This document shows positions 23,156 to 35,946 of a stretch of DNA of 64,000 bases, piece after piece. The stretch's first letter is position 1; every line of letters starts with the position of its first letter. The DNA lies in the NCBI RefSeq assembly GCF_030253575.1, contig NC_080561.1:36937564-37001563 (forward strand). Reading direction: 5' to 3'. The position numbers were made by a program, and so were the translations under genes. The notes under the pieces are model-generated. The model saw nothing but the letters and a program-made list of their open reading frames with translations, was not told where the DNA came from and did no database searches. This DNA is from Rhododendron vialii. Lineage: Eukaryota > Streptophyta > Magnoliopsida > Ericales > Ericaceae.

Positions 23156-24429
23156 GTGCTTGGTGAGGTGATAACAAGGAAAATTGAGATGCAGCAGTGG
23201 AACTTCCAGTTTAGAAGAAATCTGTTTGACTGGGAACTGGAAAAACTCAGCAGATTTTTTCACTTTGCTGGATGAATCTGGAGTAATGAATTCAAACGGT
23301 AATGGCAATTGAACAGGATAATCTCATTTGGCAAGGCTGCTGCAACTCAGGTAAATTCTCAGTGAAATCCATTTATGAGATGGCCTACAACTCAGATGCT
23401 GCCAATGATTCCAATCTTTCATCTTGTTAGTAATCTGGAGCAATGTGGCACCACCTAGAGTTTTAATGTTTTGGTTGGCTAACTTACTTGGGAAGGGTGA
23501 AGACCTCTGAATAGCTACTCAAAATAGGGGTGATTAACGATGACGAAGAAGCCAATTGCAAATTCTGCTCAGCTGAATTGGAATCTCTGGATCATATGTA
23601 TGTTCATTCATTGTAAGCCTGCTTGGAATACTTGGTCTGATATACTGGATTGGTGGAGTGTGAAAATGGGTGACTCCTTCATCCATGGCTGCACTTCTCC
23701 ATCCGGAGGAATGGGCAGAATCTTAAATCTGAACAGAAAACAATATGGAACTGCGTAGCATCCCCGGCCTTCGCTGTTATATGGACCATTTGGATCAAAA
23801 GAAATAATCTGATTTTTGAACAGAAGAACATTGACTGGGTGGAAGTACCTGAGCTCATCAAGATGAGGGTGGCTTTCTGGGTATCAACAAAGGAACTCTA
23901 CTGCAAGAATGATACTGCAATTGCTAGCTCCTTATAAATTTCTTCACAAGTCACAGTTTGGATCATAGATTGTGATAAATTTCGGTCAACTTTTACATTC
24001 TATCCTAGGGGGATGGGAATACGGGGATCAAACTCTACCCATGTGCATGGGAGTATAAGCGAGGTAGCAACTGCACTCCACTCCACTTTGCCATTTTTAC
24101 GAGTTACAATGAGAGCAAGTGTAAATTGTTAGCATATTTCATTTACCTGTTTATCGAGTAGGAATACCAATTACATTTGCTATTTGACCCTAGTGATGGG
24201 ACGGTCAATCTTGGCCCCACCCTTGACCTTGAGACCTTAGGACGGAGCAAACACGAAGTCTCAGGTCCGCTTGGCCAACTCCTTTTGGGTGACACTAAGT
24301 CGGTTTGTATCATTTACTTTGACCTTTATTTTAAGAGAAATAAGCACTTTTGATTTTATTTTGGGAGACCAGACCAGACTTGGTTTTTGGTTCTTGAATC
24401 TAATTTGTCTTATCGATGGATTTTTTAGA

Positions 24430-24696
24430 TGTATGAAGGTGGCGGCACCTATAGTGGATCTAGTGATGGTCGTTCAGTTTATGGCAAGAACGAGCTTCAA
24501 TTGGTTGTAGATCTTGGTCGCTCCATTCAATTTCAAAAGTGTAATTGATGGGTCCGTCTCTAGTGGTGATTTTACACTACTTTTCTTTGCATTTTGTTTT
24601 GTTTTGTTATTTCTTGTTTGGTTGTTTAGTTGTACTTTGTTTTCGTATTAATATAACTGGAATGATCTTTGGCCTGAAAAAAAAAAAAAAAAAAGC
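24430..24696 (+). mobile_element. LINE 3' end with poly(A) tail
   Basis: A T/G-rich stretch (TTTGTTTTGTTTTGTTATTTC, GGTTGTTTAGTTGTACTTTG) ends in GGAATGATCTTTGGCCTG followed by 18 A. This composition is typical of plant LINE 3' untranslated regions. No coding part is readable upstream and the left edge is a guess. Confidence 0.45.
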
Positions 24697-24952
24697 TTCA
24701 CCGGCAAAACTTTATTCCATGGTTGGTTGACGAAATCAAAGGGTTACTATTTAGTTGACAAAATCAAGTGTGTTTTCACCAAGACACTAATTCAAACTTA
24801 TTTTTTGAATTAAAAGTGATGTAGAAATTTGACAACTCAATCCAAGTATATTCAAAAATTTAATTCAAAAGCTTATAAAGTGAAAATCTTGTCAACCATA
24901 ACTCTCATAAAGGGAGTAACTTTTATTACTGAAATAATTTCCAATCGGAAAA

Positions 24953-25124
24953 TAATTTTGACACTCAACTTTAAGTCATTGACACTATATTTTTTATTTG
25001 AGATCACAGCAATACCCTTTAAAATAGATGAACACTAACAAAATAAAGTATAATCTCGTAAATTTCACATAAAATAAATTAAAAAATAAAGTGCCAATGA
25101 TTAGATGTGGAGTGCCAAAATCAC
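24953..25124. mobile_element. MITE with TTTTGGCACTC inverted ends, copy B
   Basis: Left arm AATTTTGACACTCAACTTTA then AGTCATTGACAC. The inverse of the right arm is GTGATTTTGGCACTCCACAT then CTAATCATTGGCAC. It shares the family word AACACTAACAAAATAA with the copy at 14159-14370. It ends about 140 bases upstream of the kinesin-5 MSA motifs. Confidence 0.65.
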
Positions 25125-25267
25125 TTTCCACCCATTCCAATAGCCTACTATTGTATTATATACTCCTATATTCATTATGCACCACATCTTTCGCCGCCTC
25201 GTTTGAATTTTGTTACTAGAAAAATTGGTCCATTTTCGAAAGGCGGAAAGAAACCTGCGCTCCCCTC

Positions 25268-25319
25268 TTCAACGGCTCTCTACTACTACAAAATACAAAT
25301 ACCTCAACTAGCCGTTGCA
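25268..25319. promoter_or_regulatory. Two MSA-like mitosis-specific motifs at the kinesin-5 promoter
   Basis: TTCAACGGCTC on the plus strand (25268-25278) and TGCAACGGCTA on the minus strand (25309-25319) share the AACGG core. Against the MSA consensus YCYAACGGYYA they match 9 and 10 of 11 bases. In plants MSA elements bind three-repeat MYB factors and drive G2/M expression, which suits a mitotic kinesin. The location just upstream of the CT-rich leader is seen directly; function is inferred. Confidence 0.6.
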
Positions 25320-25333
25320 AAACCCTTTCCAAC

Positions 25334-25336
<3 letters not shown>

Positions 25337-25380
<44 letters not shown>

Positions 25381-25622
25381 TTCAACCACACCGCCGATTT
25401 CTAAAGCCCAAACAGAACGAACACAAATTCCTCGATCTCGATTCGGTAAGACCAAGTATACGATTACATGTACGTATACATAGATATTTATTATTATGTA
25501 TGTCTAAATGTACTTGTATATTGAATTGGATCAGGTAGTATTTTTCATTTCAAGAAGATTAGGGTTCTTTTTTCCCATGTTCTGATTTCGATTTTTTTTT
25601 TTTTTGTTCATTTTCTGTGTAG
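25337..25622 (+). other. Kinesin-5 5' leader: (CT)n tract and predicted leader intron
   Basis: A CT microsatellite (about 25337-25376) lies in the probable 5' untranslated exon. ATTCG|GTAAGACC at 25445/25446 is a good donor and TTCTGTGTAG at 25622 a good acceptor, with a T-run before it. An intron of about 177 bases ending seven bases before the start codon is therefore predicted. Confidence 0.6.
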
Positions 25623-25629
25623 ATTAGAG

Positions 25630-28600
25630 ATGATGTCGCTTACTCCTGATCAACTTAGAAAAGTAGGCATGGGGGTAGCCCCATCTCCGCCGGCGTTTTA
25701 CACTCCTAGACCAGAACGGCGCCGCGCTGACTCCAGATTGTTCGAAGCCAACTGGAATCGACAGGACAAAGATCGGGAAGTCAACGTTCAAGTTCTCCTC
25801 AGATGCAGGTGAACTACTGATTTTATCAATTGCAAATTTAAAATGCAAAATTGGAATATATGAATTTTGGTCTTGGTCAGACTTCTAGAAGCTTCGATAG
25901 GACTTAGTGATAATTTTCCAAATCTTGGTTTGGAGATGGTGATGTATGAGAACATATGGAAATGTGTATTTTAGGGCAATTGGAATTTTGAATGGGGAGT
26001 TAAATACACAGGTTATCATTGGTTTCCATAACTTTTATTTATTTATTTATATTTTATGAAATTAGCATTTGCTTTTGGACATAGTAATGTCTCCAGTATA
26101 TGAGGACCCGTTTTTTCTTGCATTAATGGTTAGGATAATTAATTGCTCCCTAGCTATAGGGGCAGAATTAGGGTTTATGAACGACGAGGTTAATTATTTG
26201 GAACCCCCCAGTCACTGAAATTTTGGGGCAATTTACTGAAATCTGTGGGTCAAAATTGTAAAAACCATTAAAAACTGTACGTTTTCCCAGGAAAATTCGC
26301 AACGCAGCGAGGTCAAGTGATCCTGCAAGTTATATGGTCCCTCATCTCTTGCCTACGTAATTGGAATAGGTATGGGGCAGAGTTAGGATTTATGAACAAT
26401 GAGGTTAAATATTTGAAACCCCACAAACACTACAACTATACATTTTCTTAGGAAAATTCACAATGCAGTGAGGGCGAGTGATCCCGCTTGTCATTCGGTC
26501 CCTTTTCCCATGCCTACCTAATTAGAATAGTGAATTTTGTCACTTAAATCTAAGGCAATAGAAACAGGTTGGTTGCATCTTTTTTCACATTGCAATCAAA
26601 TATGTGAAACTAAAGCAGCACTCAACCTACATATTGACTTCAAAACATAAGCACTACGAAAAAATGATTATATCTTGGTTATGCTTTGCTACATGTAGGC
26701 AAAAATTCAACAAGGGATTCAGTGTAGTACCACCTCTTTTTATTTTATTTCGGGTAAGTAAGTGTGTGTGTCTTATGGTTTCTTGTCCCAATTTGTATTC
26801 ATAATTTTCACCTATGACTGTAATGATTAGGCCATTAAGTGAAGACGAGCAGAGGTCGAATGTGCCAAAGGTGATAACATGTAATGAGCACAGAAGAGAA
26901 GTCACTGTGCTGCAAAGTGTTGCTAACAAACCAGTAGATAGAGTTTTTACCTTCGATAAGGTATGATTCTTTATCTCAAGGACTATCAAAGTTCCAGATA
27001 CAAAATATGTTCTCTTATGTTTTTAAGCCATCTTTTCTTGATTAATTTTGAAAGGTTTTTGGGCCCAAAGCACAACAAAGATCAATATACGATCAAGCCA
27101 TTGCCCCTGTTGTAAATGAAGTTCTTGAAGGCTTCAACTGCACTGTCTTTGCATACGGCCAGACTGGCACTGGCAAAACATATACAATGGAGGGAGGGAT
27201 GAGGAACAAGGTACTATAAATTATCTTATTGTGGCGTCATATTTCAATGAACCACTGAAACTACTTACTTTTCTCTGCTCACTCAAAATTATGCTTCATG
27301 TGTAATAGGGTGGTGAATTGCCTGCTGATGCTGGTGTTATTCCAAGAGCAGTTCGCCAAATTTTTGATACACTGGAGGCTCAAAATGCTGACTATAGTGT
27401 GAAAGTGACATTCTTGGAACTTTACAATGAAGAAATTACTGATCTTTTGGCTCCTGAAGACTTCTCTAGGAGTTCTGAAGATAGACAAAAGAAACCCATT
27501 TCCTTGTTGGAGGATGGAAAAGGTTGTGTGATAGTGAGAGGCCTTGAAGAAGAAGCAGTATACAGTGCGAATGAAATTTATAATCTCTTGGAGCGAGGAG
27601 CAGCCAAAAGGCGTACAGCCGATACCTTGTTAAATAAGCGCAGCAGGTAGACTTTTTTCATTCATAAAGATAATCAATGTAGAAAACCAAGTTTGAACAA
27701 CGGACCATATTTCTGTTGCAGCCGTTCCCATTCTGTGTTCACTATAACAATCCATGTTAAAGAAGCATCCGTGGGAGATGAGGAGCTCATTAAATGTGGC
27801 AAGCTTAATCTTGTTGACTTGGCAGGGTCAGAAAATATTTCTCGTTCAGGTGCACGAGAGGTACGGATATAGCTCAGATTTTGCTGTCATTTCTTCTAGT
27901 TTATTTGCTACTTTTGGACTGGGTGTTCGACAACTTTGCAAAATAAAGGGTTCAACCCATTTTGGATGAAAGTAGCACACGCAGTCAAAACATTGCTGTG
28001 AATTAGCTTTTCCCTGTAAAGTGCTTGCGTGGTTTATAAAAGTCTACCATGTTGAGCTGTTCTGGTATAAAAACAGAAAAATCTTGTAAAGGTGCTTATA
28101 GTCGGCTTTGTTCCCAATGATTCCTTCAATCAATGGCTCTTAGAAGAACTTGAGTAAGCTCATTGTAGGAAACGATGAAAATAAAAGCATGCAGAGATAA
28201 TTAGGTAAGCAAAGCTGTGGAGAAATTAATCCGAGATGACTTAGCACGATCCTTGATTTTTATGTTTTGTCAAGCTCTGACTTAGCATAGGAAGTTAATG
28301 AACGAAATTCATTGAGCTTCTTGTCCGTTTGTGTATAACCGTTCATTTTCTCAGGCTTAACATCAAGGGCTGGATGCTTGAATTGTGAAAGCTTTTATGC
28401 AAAAATGAGAAAAACGAATGTTACCTTTATTTTATACCCTTGCCAAGATTATAAAGATGTGCCATACATGAGAATGCCATTTTTATGAAAGTATTCCAAA
28501 GTTTGGTCTCTTGAAGTTAGTACCTAATTTATTTCAACCAACTTCAGACTATAATACAACCCATTGTCTGTTCCACGAATAACCATCTAATTTTTGATGA

Positions 28601-31600
28601 AATTGCTTGATTTTTATGTAGGGTCGTGCAAGGGAAGCAGGAGAAATAAACAAGAGCCTACTCACCCTGGGCCGAGTAATTAATACCCTTGTGGAACACT
28701 CTGCTCATATACCTTACAGGTTTGCTGATAGCATATATTTCCCAAGCCCCCAATCTTCATGGAGTGTTTTATTTTTGTTAAAATCCTCCTCTTTTACCAA
28801 ATTAATGCAGGGACAGTAAGCTAACAAGACTGCTAAGAGAATCACTGGGAGGGAAAACAAAAACTTGCATCATTGCAACAATTTCTCAATCTGCTCATTG
28901 TTTGGAGGAAACTTTAAGCACACTAGATTATGCCTATCGTGCTAAAAACATAAAGAACAAGCCGGAGGTATGCTTGACATTTCTTCTCCCGGCTTTTCTA
29001 TGTTTCTTTTTTGTATGTATTTGAGCTAATAGTGGAACTCTTTTTTGCAGGCAAATCAAAAAATGTCCAAGGCTGTGCTGCTCAAAGATTTGTACCTAGA
29101 AATTGAGAGAATGAAACAAGGTATCGTAATGCACTTGGCACTTTGTGATTATTGCCAAATAATACAGAACTAATATTTGCTGGTGTAAAATTAAACAGAA
29201 GTTCGAGCAGCAAGGGAAAAGAATGGTGTCTATATTCCAATGGAAAGATATGCTCAGGATGAAGCTGAAAAGAAGGTAATTGTCATGTCAGTTTTATTTT
29301 TGTAGTTATATTTTTACTGTTTATGGAACATAGGAGCTGAAACAGTATACCATTACCATACCAATACATGAATTGGTGGGGTTAATAACTTCTCTAAGGA
29401 ATAAGAAAAATGAGAGTGATCAACTTAGTTGGCATTCACATCTGGTTACTTTCACTGGACTAATGCTTGTAAAGGAAAGATAAATTAGAGAAATCAGGCC
29501 TGAGAAACTGGGAGGCGTGATCACACTGTCCTTGAAAGGATGTGAAAAATATGAGCTTCGGAAGAGAACCGTTTGTATGAGTAGAGTAGAAGTAGTACAG
29601 TAGAGGAAGACAAAGCAGATAATTTTTTCTCTCCAAATATGTGTAAATATATAGGGCTATATATAGAGTTTTATGATAGCACAAAACAGCTGGGGAGTAG
29701 ATACATTAGATAAAATATCTATTTTGCAATTAGTAATATTTGGGATCCAATGAAATCACATTGAACAAGAATTGGATAGAAATCCAATGTTTCTTTAGGG
29801 ATCCAAGACAATTGCCCATGTGCATTTGTCCAATACATTAAAAGTTTTGGACTTTAATAACTTTGTCAAATTTACAAAATTGTAACACAATATGTGTCCC
29901 CCAATTGCCATATTTTTCTCACTTCTATCCATGTTTAGCGTGAATAACTTGATTCTCAGAATTGGTACATTTATCATCCCATGTAGGCAAAGAATGAGAA
30001 GTTAGAGCAGTTGGAGATTGATCTAAACCTCAGTGAGAAGGTATGATTTAGTCAGATAGTTTTAATTTATCTAATATCATTGGGCATCTACGTAAATCTG
30101 AGTGTTAACTTGTTTCAGGAAGTAGATAAATTTCGTGAGCTCTATATTACAGAGCAAGAAGAGAAATTAGAGTTGGATAGTGAGCTCAAATGCTGTAAGG
30201 TACAAACTACGGTTTTGAATTTTGGGATCTTGGGGATTTGCTATCCAGTTTCTTATAGTCGTGTCACTGATGTTACAATTTATTTCTTCAGTTAAACCTG
30301 GAAAATAGTAACAAGGCCTTGGAGGATCTTCAAGAGAAACATAGGGTAGCCATAGCCACACTCAAGGAAAAGGAGTTTATAATCTCGAAACTTCTCCACT
30401 CAGGTAAATATAGGCTGATGTCTCATTTCATCACATATCATGTACCTATTATTTGTGCACTCAGATTAAGGCCAATGTGTGACTTTCTAACGTACATGCA
30501 GAAAATTCTCTTATCGATCGTGCAAAGGGATTACGTGCCAATTTGCAAAATGCATCGGAGGACATATCCGCTTTATTCAGAAAACTTGGTACATGATTCT
30601 TTTTTTCCCAATGCATTGCAGGACACAGAACAACTACGATACCTTTTTCAGTATAAAATCTTCTTGAATATTGTTCAATACCTGGTAGAAGGAATAATTT
30701 GTAAGAAAGTGAGTTCTTTCCAGAATAAACAAAATTAAGTAGTGTTCATAGAATTTTTTCATTTCTTTTCGTGGTAAAATGAGATACAGCGTCTCTTATA
30801 AACCATCGTTTCTGTAACCCATATTTGGATATATTTTGAGGGACTCTCAACTCACTCTAAATTTCTTCAGATCAGAAAAATAGATTGGAAGCAGAAAACC
30901 AAGGGCTGCTTCTGAATTTTGGTTCACAGCTTGATCAAAGCTTAAAAGACTTGCACAAGACCATCCTAGGGTCGGTTTCTCAACAACAGCAACAATTGAG
31001 ATGCTTGGAAGAGCATGCCTCTTCCTTTCTTGCCAGTAAATACGATGTAAGTTCTCTTTCTTATTTTAAACTTGTTGGGTTAAATACGATGTAAGCTTCT
31101 CTTTCATTTGTCAGTTAATTGCTAATATCCCAATATTATTTGCCTTTAGGCAACTCAAATACTGGAATCCAGAATAAAGAAAATGGCAGAGATATATACT
31201 TCTGGAATGACAATCTTGAAGGAGCATGCCGATTCACTAGAAACCAAGGCTTCTTCAGACTTGGAGCAGATAAAGTCTACAATTTCAGGCCAAATAAGTG
31301 AACTTGAGAGTGTATGAAGGCAAACAAACTTATTCCTCTTAGTTCTGAGGAAATGTCATCCTACTAAATGGTGAATGTTCTGCCTTTTCATTTACAGTTT
31401 ATCAAATCTGTGGTTTCGGAGGCCAATGACGTTATTGGCGACATCCAAAGTACTCTTAATGAGCAAAAGCAGATATTAGCTTTCTTTGCTCAACAACAAG
31501 AAGAGGTATGTCCATTTATACTTAAACTCTTTCCTTTAATTTTGCCTGTCGAAACATGTTAAAACTTGTGGAAAACATAGGGATTACATCGAAGTATGGC

Positions 31601-33565
31601 TTCAGCAGAAGAGATTTCAAGAGCAACATTTGATTTCTTTAGTGACATCAGTCATCATGCTTCTGAACTCACGACACTTCTTTACGAAAGCCAAATTCAG
31701 AAGGCTCACCAACTGGAAACTTTTGAGAGGATGTTTAAGGTAAAGTAATCTTCATAAATGCAATATCCATAAAAATTGTAATATTTGGAATTGGAACAAA
31801 ATGATAAATTTATGTGTATATATTCTATATTCTCTCCCTGTTAAACAGGAAGAGGCTGCTAAAGAAGAGAAGCAGGCTATGGAAAAGATCGCAACAATAT
31901 TGGCTTCTCTGACAGCTAAGAAAACAGCTATGGTGAGTTGCCCTTTGTTATTAGACATTTTTCCAAACTAGTTTGTTTGTATCAATTGTTGGCTTGATAT
32001 GTAAACAAACCATTTATCAGGTTTCAGAGGCATCCAGGAACATTGAAAACTCGACTATACAAGGGAATAAGAGATTGCTGGAAGAAGTATCGAGTATGCA
32101 GCAAGTTTCAGGTGATGCAAAGGAGGAGTTGAAGCTATACTTGGAGCAGGTGAAACGGCATTTCTTGGAAGACACATTTACATCCGCTGAAGCTAGAGCT
32201 ACAATGGGGAGTTGCCTCGAAGAGTGGTAAGATATTTCTAGTCTTCTGTTTATAAAGTTCAGCATTAAAAAATAAGTAAGGTGGCATTTAATAATCAGCT
32301 TATGCATGGACTTGAATTTGAGAATTGATAGTAATTGAACCAAGTAGGAACATGGAAACGAGCTACTAAAATGTACTAGCTAATTAATTGTCCTCCTCTG
32401 AAGCTTATGAAGAACGTATAGACTGAAGCTTATGATAACAGTTCAAGTTCCAAAAGACAGTGAAAAACAGAAAAAATTCAAACGTTTCTAGCACCCTCAG
32501 TGTTGCCCATTAAGGCATAGATTTTAGCCAAGCAAAAAGAAAAAGGCACTCATGGTTTTTTTGTAAGAGAAGTTATCCATTATAGTCGAGTGCACTTATT
32601 CATACAAAGTTTTTGTGTTGACAATTAATTGTCCTCCTCTGAATTTGTAGCACAAACAAGGTTGCTTACTCTAGGCAGCAGTGGGAAAATGCACTGTTAT
32701 CCATCAACCACCTCAATAATAGCAATATGGCAACGATTGAATCCACTGTAAAGTAAGTGTCCTATTCCTCGCATTTTTTTGCGTTCTCTTCATTGTCGAT
32801 TTTTACTCTCTGTCTTATCATGTTTTCTCCCTGAACAGCGGAAAAATTTCTGCAAACCAAGCTGCACATGGAGAAGTTATCTCTACAGCCTCATCTATTA
32901 ATGCAGAATTTGAAACCAAAGCATGTGACACTCAGAGAGCTGTTAATGGTAGTTAGACCCCGATACATGAATTTCATTTGTTTTCGTTTATCAAAATCAT
33001 GAGAGCTAATTGCTCAAATGCAAATTATTATGGGACTTTCAGATTCACTGATGCTGGACCAGGAAGCTAAGAAGAAGATAGACTCCATTTCCATCTTGTG
33101 CTTTGATCAGCTCAAGGGTATAACTGAGAATCATTCTGAAAGCGTAAAAATAATAAGAAACCAAGCAGAGAAGTGTCTGAGAAAAGATTACTTGGTAAGA
33201 TTCCTACTCTATATCTTTCTTTGTATGGGTAGAGCAGGCTAGTTTTCCATTAACTTCAAGAAAATATTTTCCAGTATTGTTGAAATCCCGTGAACTAGTA
33301 AGATTGTTTGGCATTCATTGAAATCCATGATAATGTATTGAACGATTGTAATTCTTCACAGGTGGATGAGAATAACAGCACAAGTGCGATTAGGCAAGCA
33401 ATAGCAGTTCCTAGCTTGGCATCCATTGAGGAGATGAGAACCCCTCCCGTTGGAGATCTTATAGAAAAATTCACATCAGAGAAGCAATCGAATTGCAACA
33501 AAATCCAGCAGCCGTGTTTAGCATCACAGAATAGAAGCCCATTCGCAGATGTCAATTGGTCTTGA
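25630..33565 (+). CDS. Kinesin-5 (BimC/Eg5 type) mitotic motor
   Basis: Plus-end motor that forms bipolar tetramers and slides antiparallel microtubules in spindle and phragmoplast. Coding exons: 25630-25808, 26831-26960, 27055-27210, 27309-27646, 27722-27860, 28622-28719, 28811-28967, 29051-29120, 29199-29275, 29987-30040, 30119-30199, 30292-30403, 30502-30588, 30871-31046, 31150-31311, 31398-31505, 31581-31739, 31849-31932, 32021-32226, 32651-32752, 32839-32948, 33043-33194, 33362-33565. All phases agree; the product is 1046 residues, usual for plant kinesin-5. P-loop GQTGTGKT 138-145, switch I NKRSSRSH 264-271, switch II DLAGSE 300-305, then the kinesin-5 neck words [11 protein letters not shown] and [13 protein letters not shown] coiled-coil stalk follows. 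Near the C-terminus [11 protein letters not shown] resembles the BimC box, with a Thr-Pro CDK site at T1006. A second ATG at 25633 could also start it. Confidence 0.95.
26152..26530. repeat. Diverged tandem repeat, about 215-bp period, in kinesin-5 intron 1
   Basis: GGGGCAGAATTAGGGTTTAT starts near 26159 and GGGGCAGAGTTAGGATTTAT near 26374. Both are followed by GAGGTTAA(T/A)TATTTG(G/A)AACCCC, GGAAAATTC(G/A)CAA(C/T)GCAG and a GCCTAC(G/C)TAATT word. It lies inside the intron after the first coding exon. Confidence 0.8.
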
Positions 33566-35302
33566 TTATTAGCATCATTGGATGGATGTGCATTTAGACA
33601 TTAGAGACCTTTTTATGGGAACCGAGAGCTCGAGGGCAGCTTCACATGTTGTATGTATCAGAGTCTTAAATCCAACTTAAGTCCACTGCAAACACACTCA
33701 TCAACTGATGAGTGATTTTTCCATTTCACCAGCTCAGGAGAGTATTGTGAATAGAATCTGGAAGAGGGCAATATTTGCTCTTCCAGAAGACTGTTTAGTC
33801 CAGATAAATCATATAACCTACTGTAATACCTATTTTTCTTAGGCTTTGGGTGATTATGTGTCACTTCTGAGTAATGCAGATTAAAGAAACCATTTATTGC
33901 CCTTCCCTTAGGTTTTGGGTGATTATGTGTAACTTTAGTTACATTGGTTCATGGTAGCACCTAAATACACTCCTGATGTCCCCCGGAGCAAAGGCCTCTT
34001 GGCGGTGTTGATGGATATGTATCCGGTGAGATTACTCATCTTTCTGGATTATGTACAACCAATAACTTAGTTGGACAGTTTTTATTTGAGGAACCACAAA
34101 CACAACAGTAGGTTTCGAATCTGCTAAGTTGAGCATTGTAATCCAGACCATGATTTCAGTGCTACTATACATGTTGCATATGGATTATATTTTGCCAGAC
34201 ATATGAGATAACCCGGGAAGAAACTACTCTTTCCAGCAAGAGTCTTTTTTAAATTCAAACTATTGATTACCGAGATGGATGGCAGAGATGTTGTGACTCC
34301 CCTATAGTGAACCCCTACACTACAAGGTCCTTGGATAACATAGTTCCCTAGAATAATCACTAGATATAACCATGTAGGAGTATGTATGTAAGTATATAAG
34401 TACGCACACATATAATGCGAGAGCTAAGGATGAAGAATTACTAATTTTCTTTGAAAACTCATGTCCGGACAAGCTTATACACATTAAATGTGAGAGCTTC
34501 GTCATTGCGAGATTTGATAGTATATATTGAACGTATATAAGGCGATAGCTTCTTCGGTGATAGAATTAACAATTTCTTTTCAAAAATTTGCGTCCGGACC
34601 AACTTGTGTCTATCTCAACTATTTCATGACCAATCGCTCATCCACTAGAGGGACTAACTTAAAGTCGGAACAAAACCACACAAAACATGATATCACCCGA
34701 AAGGATTCAAGAGAATTAAATAGTCAATGCATACTCCAAGATTGCACATGCATGCATGCTTGTAATTGCACTCATTTTACACCTCCATTTTTGTATTTTT
34801 TTTTAGCGAAAGATCATCCCATTTATGTTATAACGAAAAGATTACAATGACAAAGAAAATAAAAAAAACAAAGAAAAGCCGCAACAGCATCGAGTCGAAC
34901 CCATATTTGTATTGGAAGCAAAGAGAGAAAAAAAAAACACTTCAAAGGTCATTGCTTACCTTATTTAACTCATCAAAGATTTGGGGGCCAAAGCATTTAA
35001 AGTGTCAATTTTATTTATTCACGACGGCGGAATCAAACTGACTTTTATTGCTCTTGTAACAAAAAGTATGCAAATAACAATAAAAAAGAGTCGGTTTTAT
35101 TTATCAAAGCTAAATATTGGCATTGAAAATTCGAAACTTAAAATATATTCCTAGATTATTCGAGCAATGATTAGTTTTTGGGAATCTATGGTTAGCAAAG
35201 TAATTTTAATTTAATGCTAAGAAAGCTTTTGGAATAATAAGAGAATATATAGTTTATATAGTGTTTGTTTCCAGTAGCAGTTGTTTGAGGGTCGGTAGGG
35301 AC

Positions 35303-35679
35303 AGGGGTGGGAATTTTCGACTCGACACGAGAACACGAAACGATATTAGCGCGGGTTACTGTAAGCTATTTCTGACACAGGACACAGGACACAGGACACA
35401 AATATGACACGACAAGATAACACGAAAAGCTAAACAGGTCGGGTTAGGGTTGAGAGAATTTTTGACACGAATGCTAGATGACACGAACACGACGCGGAGT
35501 GGGAATTTATGAAAGGACACGATAACACGACTCGAACTGGACACGAAGTTAGCGGGTTAAGGGTCAGCTATTTCTAACGCAAAACACGAAAATGACACAA
35601 CACGATAACATGAAAAACTAAACAGATCGGGTTGGAATTGAGAAAATTCTGACACGAACACGACACGATGTCCACCCCT
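35303..35679. mobile_element. GACACG-rich element with AGGGGTGG inverted ends
   Basis: Starts AGGGGTGGGAATTTTCGACT and ends GACACGATGTCCACCCCT, giving short inverted ends AGGGGTGG. The interior is rich in GACACGA, AACACGA and GGACACAGGACACAGG words and contains a partial duplication (AGCTATTTCT...AAACAGxTCGGGTT at two places). This resembles common plant non-autonomous elements with GACACG runs. No target site duplication was seen. Confidence 0.6.
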
Positions 35680-35689
35680 AAATAGCGGG

Positions 35690-35946
35690 GAGTGAAGTAG
35701 GTCATCACTGCCCCTAAATCTACAAGTATCGGCCTAGGACTATCGACAAACTAGTCCATCATGATAACCCGGAGAGTATCCATCTTCTTCCTGGCGGCAT
35801 GTAATCGCCGATGTGTTGGGGTGCCTACTTTGTGGAATCCTCATGCTTCATTGTGATGCCTCGTGCTTTGATTCTTTTTAATCTTTGTAATTTGTTTCCA
35901 AAAATTAATACGTAAAATCCTTTTTTGCCTTTCAAAATAAAAAAAC
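35690..35946 (+). mobile_element. Possible LINE 3' end
   Basis: Ends with TTTAATCTTTGTAATTTG, then AATTAATACGTAAAATCC and TTTTTTGCCTTTCAAAATAA then A. The ATTAATxxxAAATTTTTTGCCTTTCAAAA pattern is common at plant LINE 3' ends. No coding part is readable and the left edge is unknown. Confidence 0.35.

Larger units (their letters stand above)
22200..23940 (+). pseudogene. LINE remnant: reverse transcriptase tail and zf-RVT region
   Basis: Out-of-frame pieces follow plant LINE ORF2 order. [20 protein letters not shown] then YKMPEGVW appears near 22265-22350 (RT thumb). MNEALLMKWWWRFGMEKEAF appears near 22662-22720. WNFQFRRNLFDWELEKL follows near 23200-23240. The zinc-binding RT-associated part, with CKFCSAELESLDHMYVHC and W...W.SVKMGD, spans about 23555-23670, and LWTIWIKRNNLIFEQKNIDW lies near 23775-23840. 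Stops and frameshifts are many. An LTR-like piece (22386-22656) and a solo LTR (22762-23155) interrupt it, and about 100 residues around the second insertion are missing. Confidence 0.8.
23941..25336. other. Intergenic region before kinesin-5
   Basis: Holds a LINE-like 3' end with an A-tail (24430-24696), the second TTTTGGCACTC MITE (24953-25124), and the proximal kinesin promoter with MSA-like motifs (25268-25319). I see no protein-coding gene. Confidence 0.55.
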
